A DNA stretch of 64,000 nt from Marsupella aquatica (lineage: Eukaryota; Marchantiophyta): contig OZ316895.1 of NCBI GenBank assembly GCA_973895155.1, forward strand, positions 2,914,001 through 2,978,000. The letters are read 5' to 3'. How positions within the stretch are numbered: the stretch's first letter is position 1; every line of letters starts with the position of its first letter. Positions 47,625-57,200 of this stretch are shown one piece after another. A program made the translations under genes and the position numbers. The notes beneath the pieces were generated by a model. It was not told the origin of the DNA. It searched no databases and saw nothing but the letters and a program-made list of their open reading frames with translations.

Positions 47625-48435
47625 CTGCAAGAAACTAGTTTGATGGGGCCAAGTACACTCACTGCCCAGGTAAATAGAAGGACGTCTTCTGCATTATCAT
47701 TTCGATGGCTGCTAAATAGAGTCGAGATGAGTGCTGCTACCTTGGGATCAACGTGAGAGCTTTCACGTCCTTAAACCTGTCCTAAGGTAAGCAGCGAGAA
47801 ATTTGGTCGCGGATAACTTGAATGGATTTCCATTCCCAGTCTTCTTGCGTTCCAACACTTATGTTCATGGCATGTCGAAAATTCTATTCATTCAGTTTTT
47901 CTCGCATTCAGCTTCTGTACAGACTTGGAACATTATTACTGTAGTACCCAGAAGCGGTTCTGCATATGGATGATGAGGTTTAGTATTGGTCTGCCTCTGG
48001 GACGGCGAAACTAGCTAAACCACAAATCATGTTCTCTTCAAAGTGAAGGGCTCTCTAGCGAAGATAACGAAATTGAGTGGCATACAATACAATGCTCTGT
48101 GTCCTTGGATAAATCTCGTTTCATGTGTACTATTCAACTTTGAGCCGATCAGTAAGCAAATCCGAGGATTCTTGGTCCAATTTATCTAATTCGTGTGGAT
48201 CCGTGTTATTCAATGGTGGTAAGCTAGACTTACTGTCAGCACTTGTGCATCCACTGCCAGAATGAAAACTTCCGGCGACATGATTTAATTGATCGAACCA
48301 ATCTAATTTATGCTGAGAGGTTCCGATGGGGTACGATCACGCGTTGAGAGCAGCGTGACGAGTGTCACCGTTTGAGCTCACGGCGATGTTCTTCACTGTT
48401 TCGGTTGGAATTCGTAATCGAGGTGAGTGGGGAGG
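47625..48435. repeat. Duplicated block A1 (paralogue of 55834-57200)
   Basis: Landmarks shared in order with A2 are CAAGAAACTAG, TGCCCAGGT, GAGATGAGTGCTGCTAC, GAGAGCTTTCAC, TTCCCAGTCT, a CGCATTCA box, GTACAGAC, AAATCATGTT(C/T)TCTTCAA, AGTGAAGGGCTCT and GCAGCGTGACGAGTGTC. The block is diverged and non-coding in both copies. It precedes U-box gene 1 as A2 precedes U-box gene 2. Confidence 0.82.
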
Positions 48436-48529
48436 GGGAGGGGGAGGGGGAGAGTGAGGTGTGTCTCCGCGAAAATGATATGACAGTCCTTGACATGATA
48501 AGACCCTAAACTTAGACACGGTAGAGTGT

Positions 48530-49010
48530 ATTTTGAAAAAGAACTTGCTGGTCCCTGTCCCTGCCCATCCACAACGGCTTGGTCCAAGAGGCACTACCTT
48601 AGAAAAGGACTTCTGGGCCCTGTCCCTTCTTATCAGAGACCTGGTCACAATAGTGGGAAGAAGCCCCTTAAGAGGCCCTTACTTTCAACAAGGGCGTGCT
48701 GACCCCCTCCCTTCTTATCACAGGCTTAGTCCAAGAGACCCTACTTTTGAAGAGACTTGTTGGCCCTGTCCCTTCTTATGAGAGACTTGGTCACAATAGT
48801 GGAAGAAACCCCTTATTAAACTACCACATGTATAAAGGGGAAGGGTTACTTTTAATGGTAGCTATGGTTAACCTGTAGCTTTTGAAGGGCAGGCGTGGTT
48901 TAAGAGGCCCGTACTTTAAAAAAAGGCCTTGCTGGCAAAACGGAAAAGAAAATAAGTGCTTGCTGGCCCCTGTCCCTTCTCATCGTAGGATTGGTCACAA
49001 TAGTGGTCCT
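48530..49010. repeat. Degraded tandem repeat, about 145-bp units
   Basis: Phrases GGCCCTGTCCCTTCTTATC, GAGAC(C/T)TGGTCACAATAGTGG and AAGAGGCCC recur about every 110-150 bp with variable spacing. Adjacent at 48427-48452 is a GGGAGG run. Confidence 0.7.
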
Positions 49011-49983
49011 CACCCGAACATGGTCTCTTTGTGTTCCACTTTCTTGACTAAGCAAGTACTCCGCCAGCCCACCTTCACTAGGCAAGCTGGGAGGCAAGCA
49101 ATGCATAACACAATCAAGGCTTGGCTGCCCCAAAGTGCAACCTTTGCTGTCAAGCCCAACACAGATTACCATGGTAAAATATTCCCAATGACATTTCCAA
49201 CCTTGGTGGCAAGTCACGAGATCAAGGTAATGACCTAAATGTCAATTGACTTGTCCAACCTTAGTATCAATTGACTTACATCACACCTAAAGTTTTTGCT
49301 CCAATTTGTAGTGCAAGTGGAAGCATCATACATGACTCGAGAAGATGTTTTACAACTTTGATGAGTGGAATGGTTGCCTTGATTCTTGGTCTGTCCTGCA
49401 TGGGATGTTTCATGAAAGCAAAGACAATGGACCATTCTCATGAACAGGTTCTAGAATGGCTTGTGTTGCAAGTTGTTGAAAGGATGTGAAGTGGAGATGG
49501 ATACAAAAAAGCAGGTAATGTGATCTGTGTCACCACTTCTTGAAGTATGGACATGTCCATGGTATCAACACACAGAATGAAATAGAATTATAAGTTTTTG
49601 GTCAATGTTGGCCTAAACCCTGAATAACACTGGCTGAAAGCCATTCACAAAACAGATTCCATAAATTAAACACTCAAAACTTAGTTTGCAGGGGGCATAA
49701 TTGCAGACAATATGTTGCCTTGAACTTATTTAACGAAGGCTCAGAGATGTAGGACCGTGAGGTTTTGGTAGGATACCTTACGTTGTCTAAAAATATTTGC
49801 CCCCTAGAATAATAAGTTGGCAAAAGTCTATGGTTGAACAAAATTATTATTACTGTAGTAAGTTGTCGAAGACTTGTCTTGCAGTCACTCTCTAGCCAAG
49901 GAATCAAAGGCATGAGAAATCACAATCTCATGATTTTGGTAGGAAGTCAAACTCCATGAACTAACTAGAGATGAGCACCAAGT

Positions 49984-50161
49984 CAAGAAAAGACTTAACA
50001 GGACACTAAGATCTCCTGGACTTAACAAGACCCTGTGTGATAAAAAGACTTCACAGGACCCCTATGATTACCTATTTTGCTCAGATCTTGATGGCATTTT
50101 AGTCACAAGGGTCTGGTTAAGTACAGGAGATGCCAGAGGGGTGATGTTAAGTCTTTTCTTG
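49984..50161. mobile_element. Mutator-like MITE, 178 bp, 9-bp TSD
   Basis: The element is bounded by a perfect 9-bp direct duplication GCACCAAGT (49975-49983 and 50162-50170). Its termini are perfectly inverted over 17 bp: CAAGAAAAGACTTAACA at the left, TGTTAAGTCTTTTCTTG at the right. The inverted repeat continues imperfectly to about 56 bp per arm, so the element is nearly a complete foldback. It is non-coding. A 9-bp TSD is characteristic of Mutator-like elements; the assignment rests on that. Confidence 0.85.
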
Positions 50162-50487
50162 GCACCAAGTTGGCCCAATAATAAAGTATGTTGTATGACA
50201 TGTACTCAATGGGCGTCAGGATTGTGGCCCATTGAAATCAGGGCACTTTAATTGGGTAGTACGCCTGGACCGTATAGTAGAACCCTGTAAAAGTAAGCAT
50301 AAAAATATATGTAAAAAATATTTATTTCCTTTTACGTTTCTCGCTCCCCGACCGGGGTGGTAAGTCAAAGCCTTCTAGGTGCCGCGAGCTGAAGCCTGGG
50401 GGCCCTATTGTCTAAGCGGCAGGCACGGGTAATTAAAACAAAGTGTAATGTCTTTCACGAAATAATTCAGAATATCACTAACCGAGC

Positions 50488-50547
50488 GAGTTGGTTAGGT
50501 AAAGGCTGACCAAGCCAACGACGCTTAGCGGGCTGTTAGGGCGATCC

Positions 50548-50580
<33 letters not shown>

Positions 50581-50586
50581 CACGGC
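50488..50586 (+). rRNA. Fragment of an organellar (mitochondrial-type) SSU rRNA gene
   Basis: About 100 bp match the 5' domain of small-subunit rRNA: TTAGGTAAAGGCTGACCAAG, then CCACACTGGGACTGAGACAC and GGCCCAGACTCCCACGG. The AAAGGCTGACCAAGCCAA wording is closer, from memory, to plant mitochondrial rrn18 than to plastid rrn16. Sequence on both sides does not continue as rRNA, so this is a truncated, non-functional fragment. Confidence 0.75.
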
Positions 50587-50669
50587 CCCCCGACATCAGT
50601 TCTTACGCGAGCTACCCGTCAGACAAAGAAAGGGCAAATAAATATAAGTAAAAATCTCTATTTTCCATT

Positions 50670-50687
50670 CCCCCCCCCCCCCCCCCC
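50670..50687. repeat. Poly-C run (18 bases)
   Basis: Uninterrupted C run inside the organelle-derived insertion. Length may be affected by sequencing error. Confidence 0.9.
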
Positions 50688-50969
50688 TATGGCATTTTGG
50701 AATATGTCAATGATGTGTCAAATCCTATAGACCGCAAAAAGTTTTACTAGGATTTATTCAGTTTCTTCAACAAAACACGCATAGTGCAATCCGCTGGAGT
50801 TCTATACGAACCTGAATCGGTTCGCGACTCTTTCACCGTTCCCGGGCCGTCGGGCCCGGCGGTCCCTCCACCTTCATCCAGTTGAAAGAGGCGCGGACTA
50901 AAATCGACGCTTGTATAAGGCTCCATAATTTTTTAATTTTTTTTGTCTGATTCGTTCCTTGCTGCTTAT

Positions 50970-51041
50970 TCTCTAGTAGCTCAGCGGTTAGAGCAAATGG
51001 CTCTTAACTTTGGGTCGTTGGTTCGAATCCAACCTAGAGAG
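50970..51041 (+). tRNA. tRNA-like gene, anticodon reads CUU (Lys), weak anticodon stem
   Basis: The 72 bases fold as a tRNA. The acceptor TCTCTAG pairs with CTAGAGA (7/7), the D stem GCTC with GAGC, and the T arm is GTTGG-TTCGAAT-CCAAC. The anticodon loop CTCTTAA gives CUU. The anticodon stem AATGG/CTTTG has only about three pairs of five, and the variable loop is four bases. It lies 384 bp after the SSU rRNA fragment in the organelle-derived insert. The isotype is tentative; a pseudo-tRNA or a transcript needing editing would explain the mismatches. Confidence 0.6.
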
Positions 51042-51284
51042 ACCGAACCAGTGGGAAAGGGTGAGACCAAATAAATGATATGTAGCAAGTTCTACACCTT
51101 CTCGCTTTTACGCTCAAATGCACCTAATGAAAGGTGTATTTCACTTGAGAAGACACGGAACTTGCTCCAATTGATTCTAAAATTTACGAGTTTTCTTCTG
51201 TTCTGTTACGCGGCTTGGATTTTTCTTACGCAATTCGAACTAATCCCAATTTACTTAAAAGGGTCTAATGCGAAAACTTTGGAT

Positions 51285-54200
51285 GGTCCGGACTCGATAC
51301 TAGTACTCTCCAAAACGGACGCAGATACACGGAAGTGATCCTCTCTGTATGCCGTGTATCTTGTAGTCCTAGAGGATCACTCTTTTCTGGCTAGCCATCT
51401 CTTTTGCGGAGTAGTATTTTCGTTCAACAATAGTTGATCACTCTCTGCTGCTGCCATCCAGGAACTACTTGCCCCGGCCGGAGCTACCCGGATCGCCCAG
51501 TTGGCTTCATAGAGATGTCGTGCAAGGTTTGATATTGTTTGCCGTCCTCGAAGAAGCAACCGATGGCAATATTTAATTTACGATGTTTGTGCGAAACTTC
51601 GCATTTCGTACGGGGACGTACAATTCAACAGACTCTAATCAGGTTAGCGCTGTGCGATTCGTCCGCTGCTCCGAAGACTGGCCTGCCCCCGTCTCGCTTT
51701 TTACGCACACGCGCTTTACGCTTCAATTTGCTTCACGCGCTTCGATCGGCTTTTGCACCATAAACTATTATAGTCACATGGGCGGGCTGAGGAGCAAACC
51801 CCTGACTCGCTTTGCAAAATGACTTCGATGATCGAATCGATTGTTCACTTGAGTTACTCATAGACATTGACCTGCCCACGGTTGAATCAGCGGAGTTCCT
51901 CCGATCAGCATCAGCATTTTGCATCCTTCCGCGTTGGGCTGAGCTGAGATCTTCAGCTGGACTGACATAGTGTTGTACTGATTCGTGCTTCATTGGAGCG
52001 GTCGATCTTCCTGTGTGAAGCTGTGGTCGACGCACACGTAGACGTTACTACTATAACGGACTAGATTCCCAATTCGATTGAGTTGAAGGGCCGCTTGAAA
52101 TGGGACCTGAGGTGATGTGTGTCTTTGCTGCGACGAGGGTGATTACGAAGTTGAAGGAATTGCATGACACCAAGAAACATAATGCCACGATTACACAAGA
52201 AATTGACCGGTTCATTAGTTCCTTGAACGAGAACATTGATCTGCTGAGGGAGCAGCTACCCGATAAGAGGGGCTCGTGGGCAATCGGTACGTATTTCCAT
52301 TCTTTGTTTCCTCAGCGCAAATTGAATAATATATGCAGGACGTACTCATCGTTTTGGTTCCTCTTGACGTACATCGCAGACAAGTTACAACTTCCCAGTA
52401 AGTTCTATATATAATCAGAATGGTAACCCGCAACTTGCATTTCTGAAATCGCATGGGCTTGTCACATCATCAGAGTCCTTGACAGCCGACCTGAACAAGG
52501 CCGCTGATTTCTTGGAGGAAGGCCAGAAGAATGGAAACTTACAAAAATTTTGGGATGCAAAGCACGTCGCGGAGAAGCTCACGAGCCTTCGACAAGAAAT
52601 AATCAACAATTTTCAAGTGAAAGTTTTCGTCACTACGCTCGAGGTTTGTTTCGATTGATTTTAGTGCGTCATCAATCCGAGTCTCGACTGGAATCCAGAA
52701 TCAAGTTTATTCACTCTAATCAGATTAAATTTCACGACATTCATGCAGTACTGATATTGGGAACAGCCGTTTTAACTAGACTTCAATCGTGTGTTGTAGG
52801 TCGCTATCGATGGCAACGAAAAAATGGAAAATTTTGAAGCTAGAATGCTGGAATTGTCAACGCTGTGGGCTTCTAAGTCTCATTCAGCAGTAGCCGAAAT
52901 CCGACAGCTTTTGCAACCACTGGTGGTTGGATTAAGGAGACAAGACCAGAAACTTCAGTCCTTCGTTTCCACGGTCCGGGGAAACGAAAGCAAAATCGAA
53001 ACTTCAACAGAGACGCAGAAATTCTTAGAAGATGTGAGAAGTAATCACAAATTCCTCTCTCAAATTACAAAATTTTCTTCGGTTGCGTGTTATCTACTCT
53101 GTCAAACAGAGCAATTGGTCGGGCATGGAAAACCATAGCTTTCCGATTATTATGCTGCACATCGTCTATCTTACAGGGGAAAACCCTTAGTAGGTTAACA
53201 GTTTGCCTCTTTCACTGAAAATTTAGGATGTGGAACACACCTGATAAGTGCCCAGCTGAGATGAGATATGGCTATTTGACCTACCACACCTTCTTATTCG
53301 CAAGCTGTCACATTGCTTCCTTTTGAATTTAAGCTAGATGGAGCTCCCTGGCACCAAGCCCAAGGAATTAAACCCAGGCTGTTCAATTTCCAAACGCCGT
53401 GAATTGATTCTTAGCTATGGTGGGAATCCTGAATGTTACAGGTGTTGGCGAACTTAGAAGACTTAACAGATGAGGGGAGTGGAACGAGACGAAGTGCACC
53501 AGAGGTTGATCGTGACGACTACCTTGACCCCTTCACCATGGAACTAATGAGTGATCCTGTCAAATGTACCGATGGCCAAACCTACGATAGGTTCTCGGTC
53601 ATCCAGTACAATCTAACTCAGAAAAGGCCCTTGGTCATTGCTTGTGACGATCTTAATGTGAGGAGGATACTGTTCCAAAAGTTTGCGAACGAAGATGTGG
53701 AAAGCAAGTTTCGCAATCAGCGCAAGGCATACAGGGATCAGGCTTTCGAGGTAGCTAACAAAGGCCACAGTGCGGAAGCTCTGGCAATGCTCAAGAATGT
53801 ATTGCAATGGGCACCTAACGATGTCCAGTGCCTTACGAAGAGTGAAGATCTCGAAGAAATTGTAGCTGAGCACGAGAAGAGAACTGTGGTATGTTGCCAA
53901 ACCGATTTCTTCAGAAAGTGATGCAAACCGATGCCTAGGTCAGCTAATGAAAGTTTTAGTGACATGATCTAGGAGTGAAGCCCCCTTTGTGGAGTCAATA
54001 TGGACGAAATCCAGCTGTTTTGTTTTGTTTTGCTTCTTTCATTTAAAAGTGTCTACCTGTAGACAGTAAAATTACTATCTCATTTTCTTTTAAAAGGCCC
54101 ATGACGTTAGCTTGTTCGATTCTCAAGAGATTGAATTTGCTCAAAATGGACAGTAACAGTTGTAATCTCTTTACATATTTAGTTTTAAAGACCCATACTG

Positions 54201-55430
54201 TCGACTTGTTTCTGTGTGTAGAGTCTGATTAGGATGGTCTCAACAGTCTAGCTGTAATCTCTGATATAGTTGTGAACTGCTAATCACTTTGGATGCCCTG
54301 GCTATTGCATTCCCAAGAAGATGTACGTTCATCAAAGTTTGCTCTACAAAACCGCCCTCTGATTCAGTTTGGAAGTGCCCACCACAATGCCTTGTTTCAT
54401 TTGTTATCTGGGAGAGTTTGATAAAACAGGCTGTATACTAAAAACTGATCTGGTCTCAATGATTACTTTTAAACTCCCCATCACTTGGTGTAGTTTTGTT
54501 CCATGTTGTAGGCTGAGGGGTTTGGTCACAATTATGGAGTCATCACTTAAACTCTTCTATCGGATATGTAGTCCTTTTGAGGTTCTCATCGTTTTTGCCT
54601 ATTTGATTCTTTAGAGGAGTGCGCTTATTATGAACTTACCTGTTTAGCTGTTTCACCTGAATCGCAGCAACCCTCTGCCCCGCCTGCTAACATGGTCCCT
54701 CCTCAACAAACGATAATACAGGCAAATGCTCCGACGTCTCAGGATCAGCAGTTCCGTAATAGTTATGAGGCAAATCAACAAGTCAGTGAACAGCAGAACA
54801 TGGAGAGTTTTGCAGTCGGCGTCATCATTATGTAAGCAGCTAACAGTGCCGTCTCTGTGCTGTCAATTCTTCTTGCCAATGATTTTCTCGTTTTGGGAAC
54901 AACCATTGGCGTGCTCCGTGAGAGTTCATTATTTGGTCCTGCAAAAGGAACTTATTTGAAGTAGAGAAGTGCATTCTCTACGAAGGACTACAGGGCAACT
55001 CTCTTCATTCCTCAGTTATTAAGCTGGTGAACTTGAGTTGTTTCCAATGCTTGAATTTGCCGTCTCTGTGCTCGTTATTGAGATCTGACGATTATCATTT
55101 GACGATAATTTGGCTTTGTGTTCAATCATATACAATTGCAGGGTTCTATGTTTCCCTTGCTCTCTTTGCTGCATTCCATGTCTGTTCCCAAATGCGTGCG
55201 GACGCAGACAAAAAAAATGACAATGAAGCCAAGTAGAACCAATTTTGGACTTTCAGAAGGACCCTCGGAATGACCACCACAGAAGACTCAGAATGCAAAG
55301 GTCTGGTTGACAACTGATCTCACTCAAGATTGTTTTGGGCAGAAAGTACCTTGGGCCCTGAGTCCAAGAAAAATTAGGGAGGAGGGAATCTTCAATTGGG
55401 AATAAATTCAATTGCATTTGATCTAGTATA
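51285..55430 (+). repeat. Tandem duplication unit containing U-box gene 1
   Basis: Sequence from the AAAACGGACGCAGATACA box to beyond the 3' end of U-box gene 1 is homologous to 61127-63990. Similarity covers upstream flank, exons, introns and 3' flank, with the four N-terminal-coding segments missing from copy 2. Confidence 0.85.
52100..55220 (+). CDS. U-box protein with helical N-terminus and cysteine-rich hydrophobic tail (copy 1, 426 aa)
   Basis: Six exons: 52100-52286, 52474-52643, 52800-53033, 53442-53888, 54668-54831, 55142-55220; all GT-AG and in frame. Residues 1-197 are helical and charged, with ADLNKAADFLEEGQKNGNL, KFWDAK and AEKLTSLRQE; this resembles the N-terminal bundle of MLKL/HeLo-type or PUB N-terminal domains (tentative). 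The U-box is at about 224-278 (LDPFTMELMSDPVKCTDG, QTYDRFSV, then NVRRILFQKF); it lacks the usual CP motif, so it is atypical. U-boxes recruit E2 enzymes for ubiquitin transfer. A TPR-like helical pair lies at about 295-330 (ANKGHSAEALAMLKNVLQWA). A Pro/Gln-rich linker (347-392) precedes a hydrophobic tail (394-416) with Cys at 404, 407, 410, 411, 414 and 420, suggesting membrane anchoring or S-acylation. A junction of exon 1 to the closer AG at 52433 was rejected because it creates a stop. Confidence 0.72.
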
Positions 55431-55833
55431 GTCAATCAGTTCTTCAGGCTTGTATTACAGTTCTCTCTTGTTTTATGCATGTTTGGAATTCAACACAATT
55501 TTACTATCCTAGATCAAATGCAATTTACAAGTGTTCAAATCCCTTGAACAAAATTTATCTATGAATTTGCATGCCTTGGGCCAATGATGATGGATTCTGC
55601 ATTGTGGACTATGTTTGTTTGCACATGTAAAATGCCCGATTGAATGATTGACAACGTTGTATCTGCAATTTTATCTAATTTTAGCACAAATCCTAGCTTA
55701 AACTTTCACATGGCTCTTCTGCCATATATCTTTCAAATATCAAATATGCAAATAATTGTATTTGCAAGAAATCAGTCCACACTCAATTGTAAGAATATGA
55801 ATTTTCGTACTTCAATTGACAGACAATTCCAAG

Positions 55834-57200
55834 ACTATGTGCAAGAAACTAGGCAGCTTGATGTGTGTCAAGTACACTCTGCCCAGGTTAGTACAAGGAA
55901 GTCGTTTGCATCATCATTTAGATAGTTGAGATGAGTGCTGCTACTTTTGGCATAACAAGAGTCTTGAGAGCTTTCACATCCTTTGTTTTAAGATACGCAC
56001 GGGGGTGTATTTTTCTCTTGGATAGCTTTAATTGATTTCCCTTCCCAGTCTGTTGTGGGCCGACACTTGTGTGGCATGTGGAATTGTTTTTCGCATTCAT
56101 GCTCTCCATCTTACTAATAAAGCGCGAACTGCAGCCTAATTTTCACAAGCTAGGGTCTAGAGTGAAGTCTCTAGACCTTAACTCTATGGTCATCATGTGC
56201 ATGGGAAAAATTTATGACATGATTATGATGTATGTACATGCCAATTTTATGTGATAATTTTTGAATATTAACATTCAAAAAATATAGGTAGTATGGCCCA
56301 CCATAACATATATGCATAGAACATGGATGTGCATACAAAAAGCATGATGTGCATATAAAAAGAATGATATATTATATATGACTATTAAAATGATGGGTTT
56401 TTTTTTATCATTTTAATAATCTTCAAAGAATATGAATAAAGAATATATTTTGATAATTCTTTTATTGTCTCCTCTCCGCTATTCACGTTCAAAGAACGGG
56501 TAGTCGGGGCTAGTTTTAAAAATAGCAGAATTCATTTTTGTACAGACGTACTCGAAACATGATTACTGTAATACCCAGATGTTGTTGTACATGTGCATGA
56601 TGAGGTCCAGTAATTGGGTAATGGGAGGTGCCCCTGGGATGTAGAAACCATCAGCTAAACACACAAATCATGTTTTCTTCAAAGTGAAGGGCTCTTTAGC
56701 AAATAATTAATCTAGTGGCCTCAAATAATTAAAGCAAGTTCCAAGTGTATGATCGTATTCTTTGTCCATGCGGTCTAATTCTTGTAGATCCGTGCTACTC
56801 AATGGTGGTACTGTAAACTTACTGTCAGCAATTGTGCACCCATGTTTTCGCTCATTGCTCGAATGAAAAATTTCCCGAAGACAAGATTTTACACAACTGC
56901 ACCTATAAAGCTACAGGTTATGGGTTTCTCATTATAAATGCACAAGTTCATGAATGTGCTTGAGCTCCGCAAAGTGTGGGTACACTGTTCACCACACAAC
57001 ATGAATAACAGGGGAGGTACACGAATGAAGGAATGGGGATTTTTACAGGGGCAGGTGTGGTTTAATCAAAGAAACGTAACGTGTGCTAGGAGGTTCCGAT
57101 GCGTACAATTGACGCGCTGAGTGCAGCGTGACGAGTGTCGCAGTTTGAGAGCACAGTCAGGTTCTCCACCGTATTTTGTTTTGGAATTGGTAATCAAAGT
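55834..57200. repeat. Duplicated block A2 (paralogue of 47625-48435)
   Basis: The same ordered landmarks as block A1, interrupted at 56109-56513 by a Helitron-like insertion absent from A1. Position relative to U-box gene 2 mirrors that of A1 to gene 1, so block plus gene may have duplicated as one unit. Confidence 0.8.
56109..56513 (+). mobile_element. Small non-autonomous Helitron, 405 bp
   Basis: The left end is TCTTACTAATAAAGCGCGAA, close to known plant Helitron 5' ends (TC start, CTAATAAAGCGCGAA-like). The right end is CTAG, preceded by a 5-bp hairpin CGTTC-AAA-GAACG (56486-56498) located 11 bases upstream, as in Helitrons. The flanks are A and T, the expected insertion dinucleotide, with no target duplication. 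The paralogous block A1 lacks this sequence and serves as an approximate empty site. No helicase or replication-initiator gene is present. Confidence 0.78.

Larger units (their letters stand above)
46418..49974. other. ABCF5 3' flank and repeat-bearing spacer
   Basis: No gene is supported. It contains a 52-bp two-copy repeat (47086-47188), duplicated block A1 (47625-48435), and a degraded tandem region (48530-49010). Confidence 0.45.
50300..51280 (+). other. Organelle-derived insertion (probably mitochondrial)
   Basis: This stretch differs from its surroundings and contains an SSU rRNA fragment, an 18-base C run and a tRNA-like gene. Paralogous sequence of the U-box duplication begins at about 51285 (AAAACGGACGCAGATACA) and has no counterpart for this insert upstream of copy 2. 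The outer edges are estimates. An 87-codon frame at 51075-51338 has one hydrophobic segment but spans the presumed junction, so I do not call it a gene. Confidence 0.6.

Noticed and set aside
50488-50586. Bacterial contamination suggested by the 16S-like sequence
   Set aside because: Wording is mitochondrial-type, the fragment is short, and plant nuclear repeats and genes lie on both sides.
51075-51338. 87-codon frame with a hydrophobic segment after the tRNA-like gene
   Set aside because: It crosses the presumed junction between organelle-derived DNA and the U-box flank, so its C-terminus cannot be original. It matches no organellar protein I know.
55027-55236. 69-codon plus-strand frame over the last U-box exon (AGFYVSLALFAAFHVCS)
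   Set aside because: It ignores the conserved intron, and two of the differences between the copies would change residues in it but are silent in the spliced frame.
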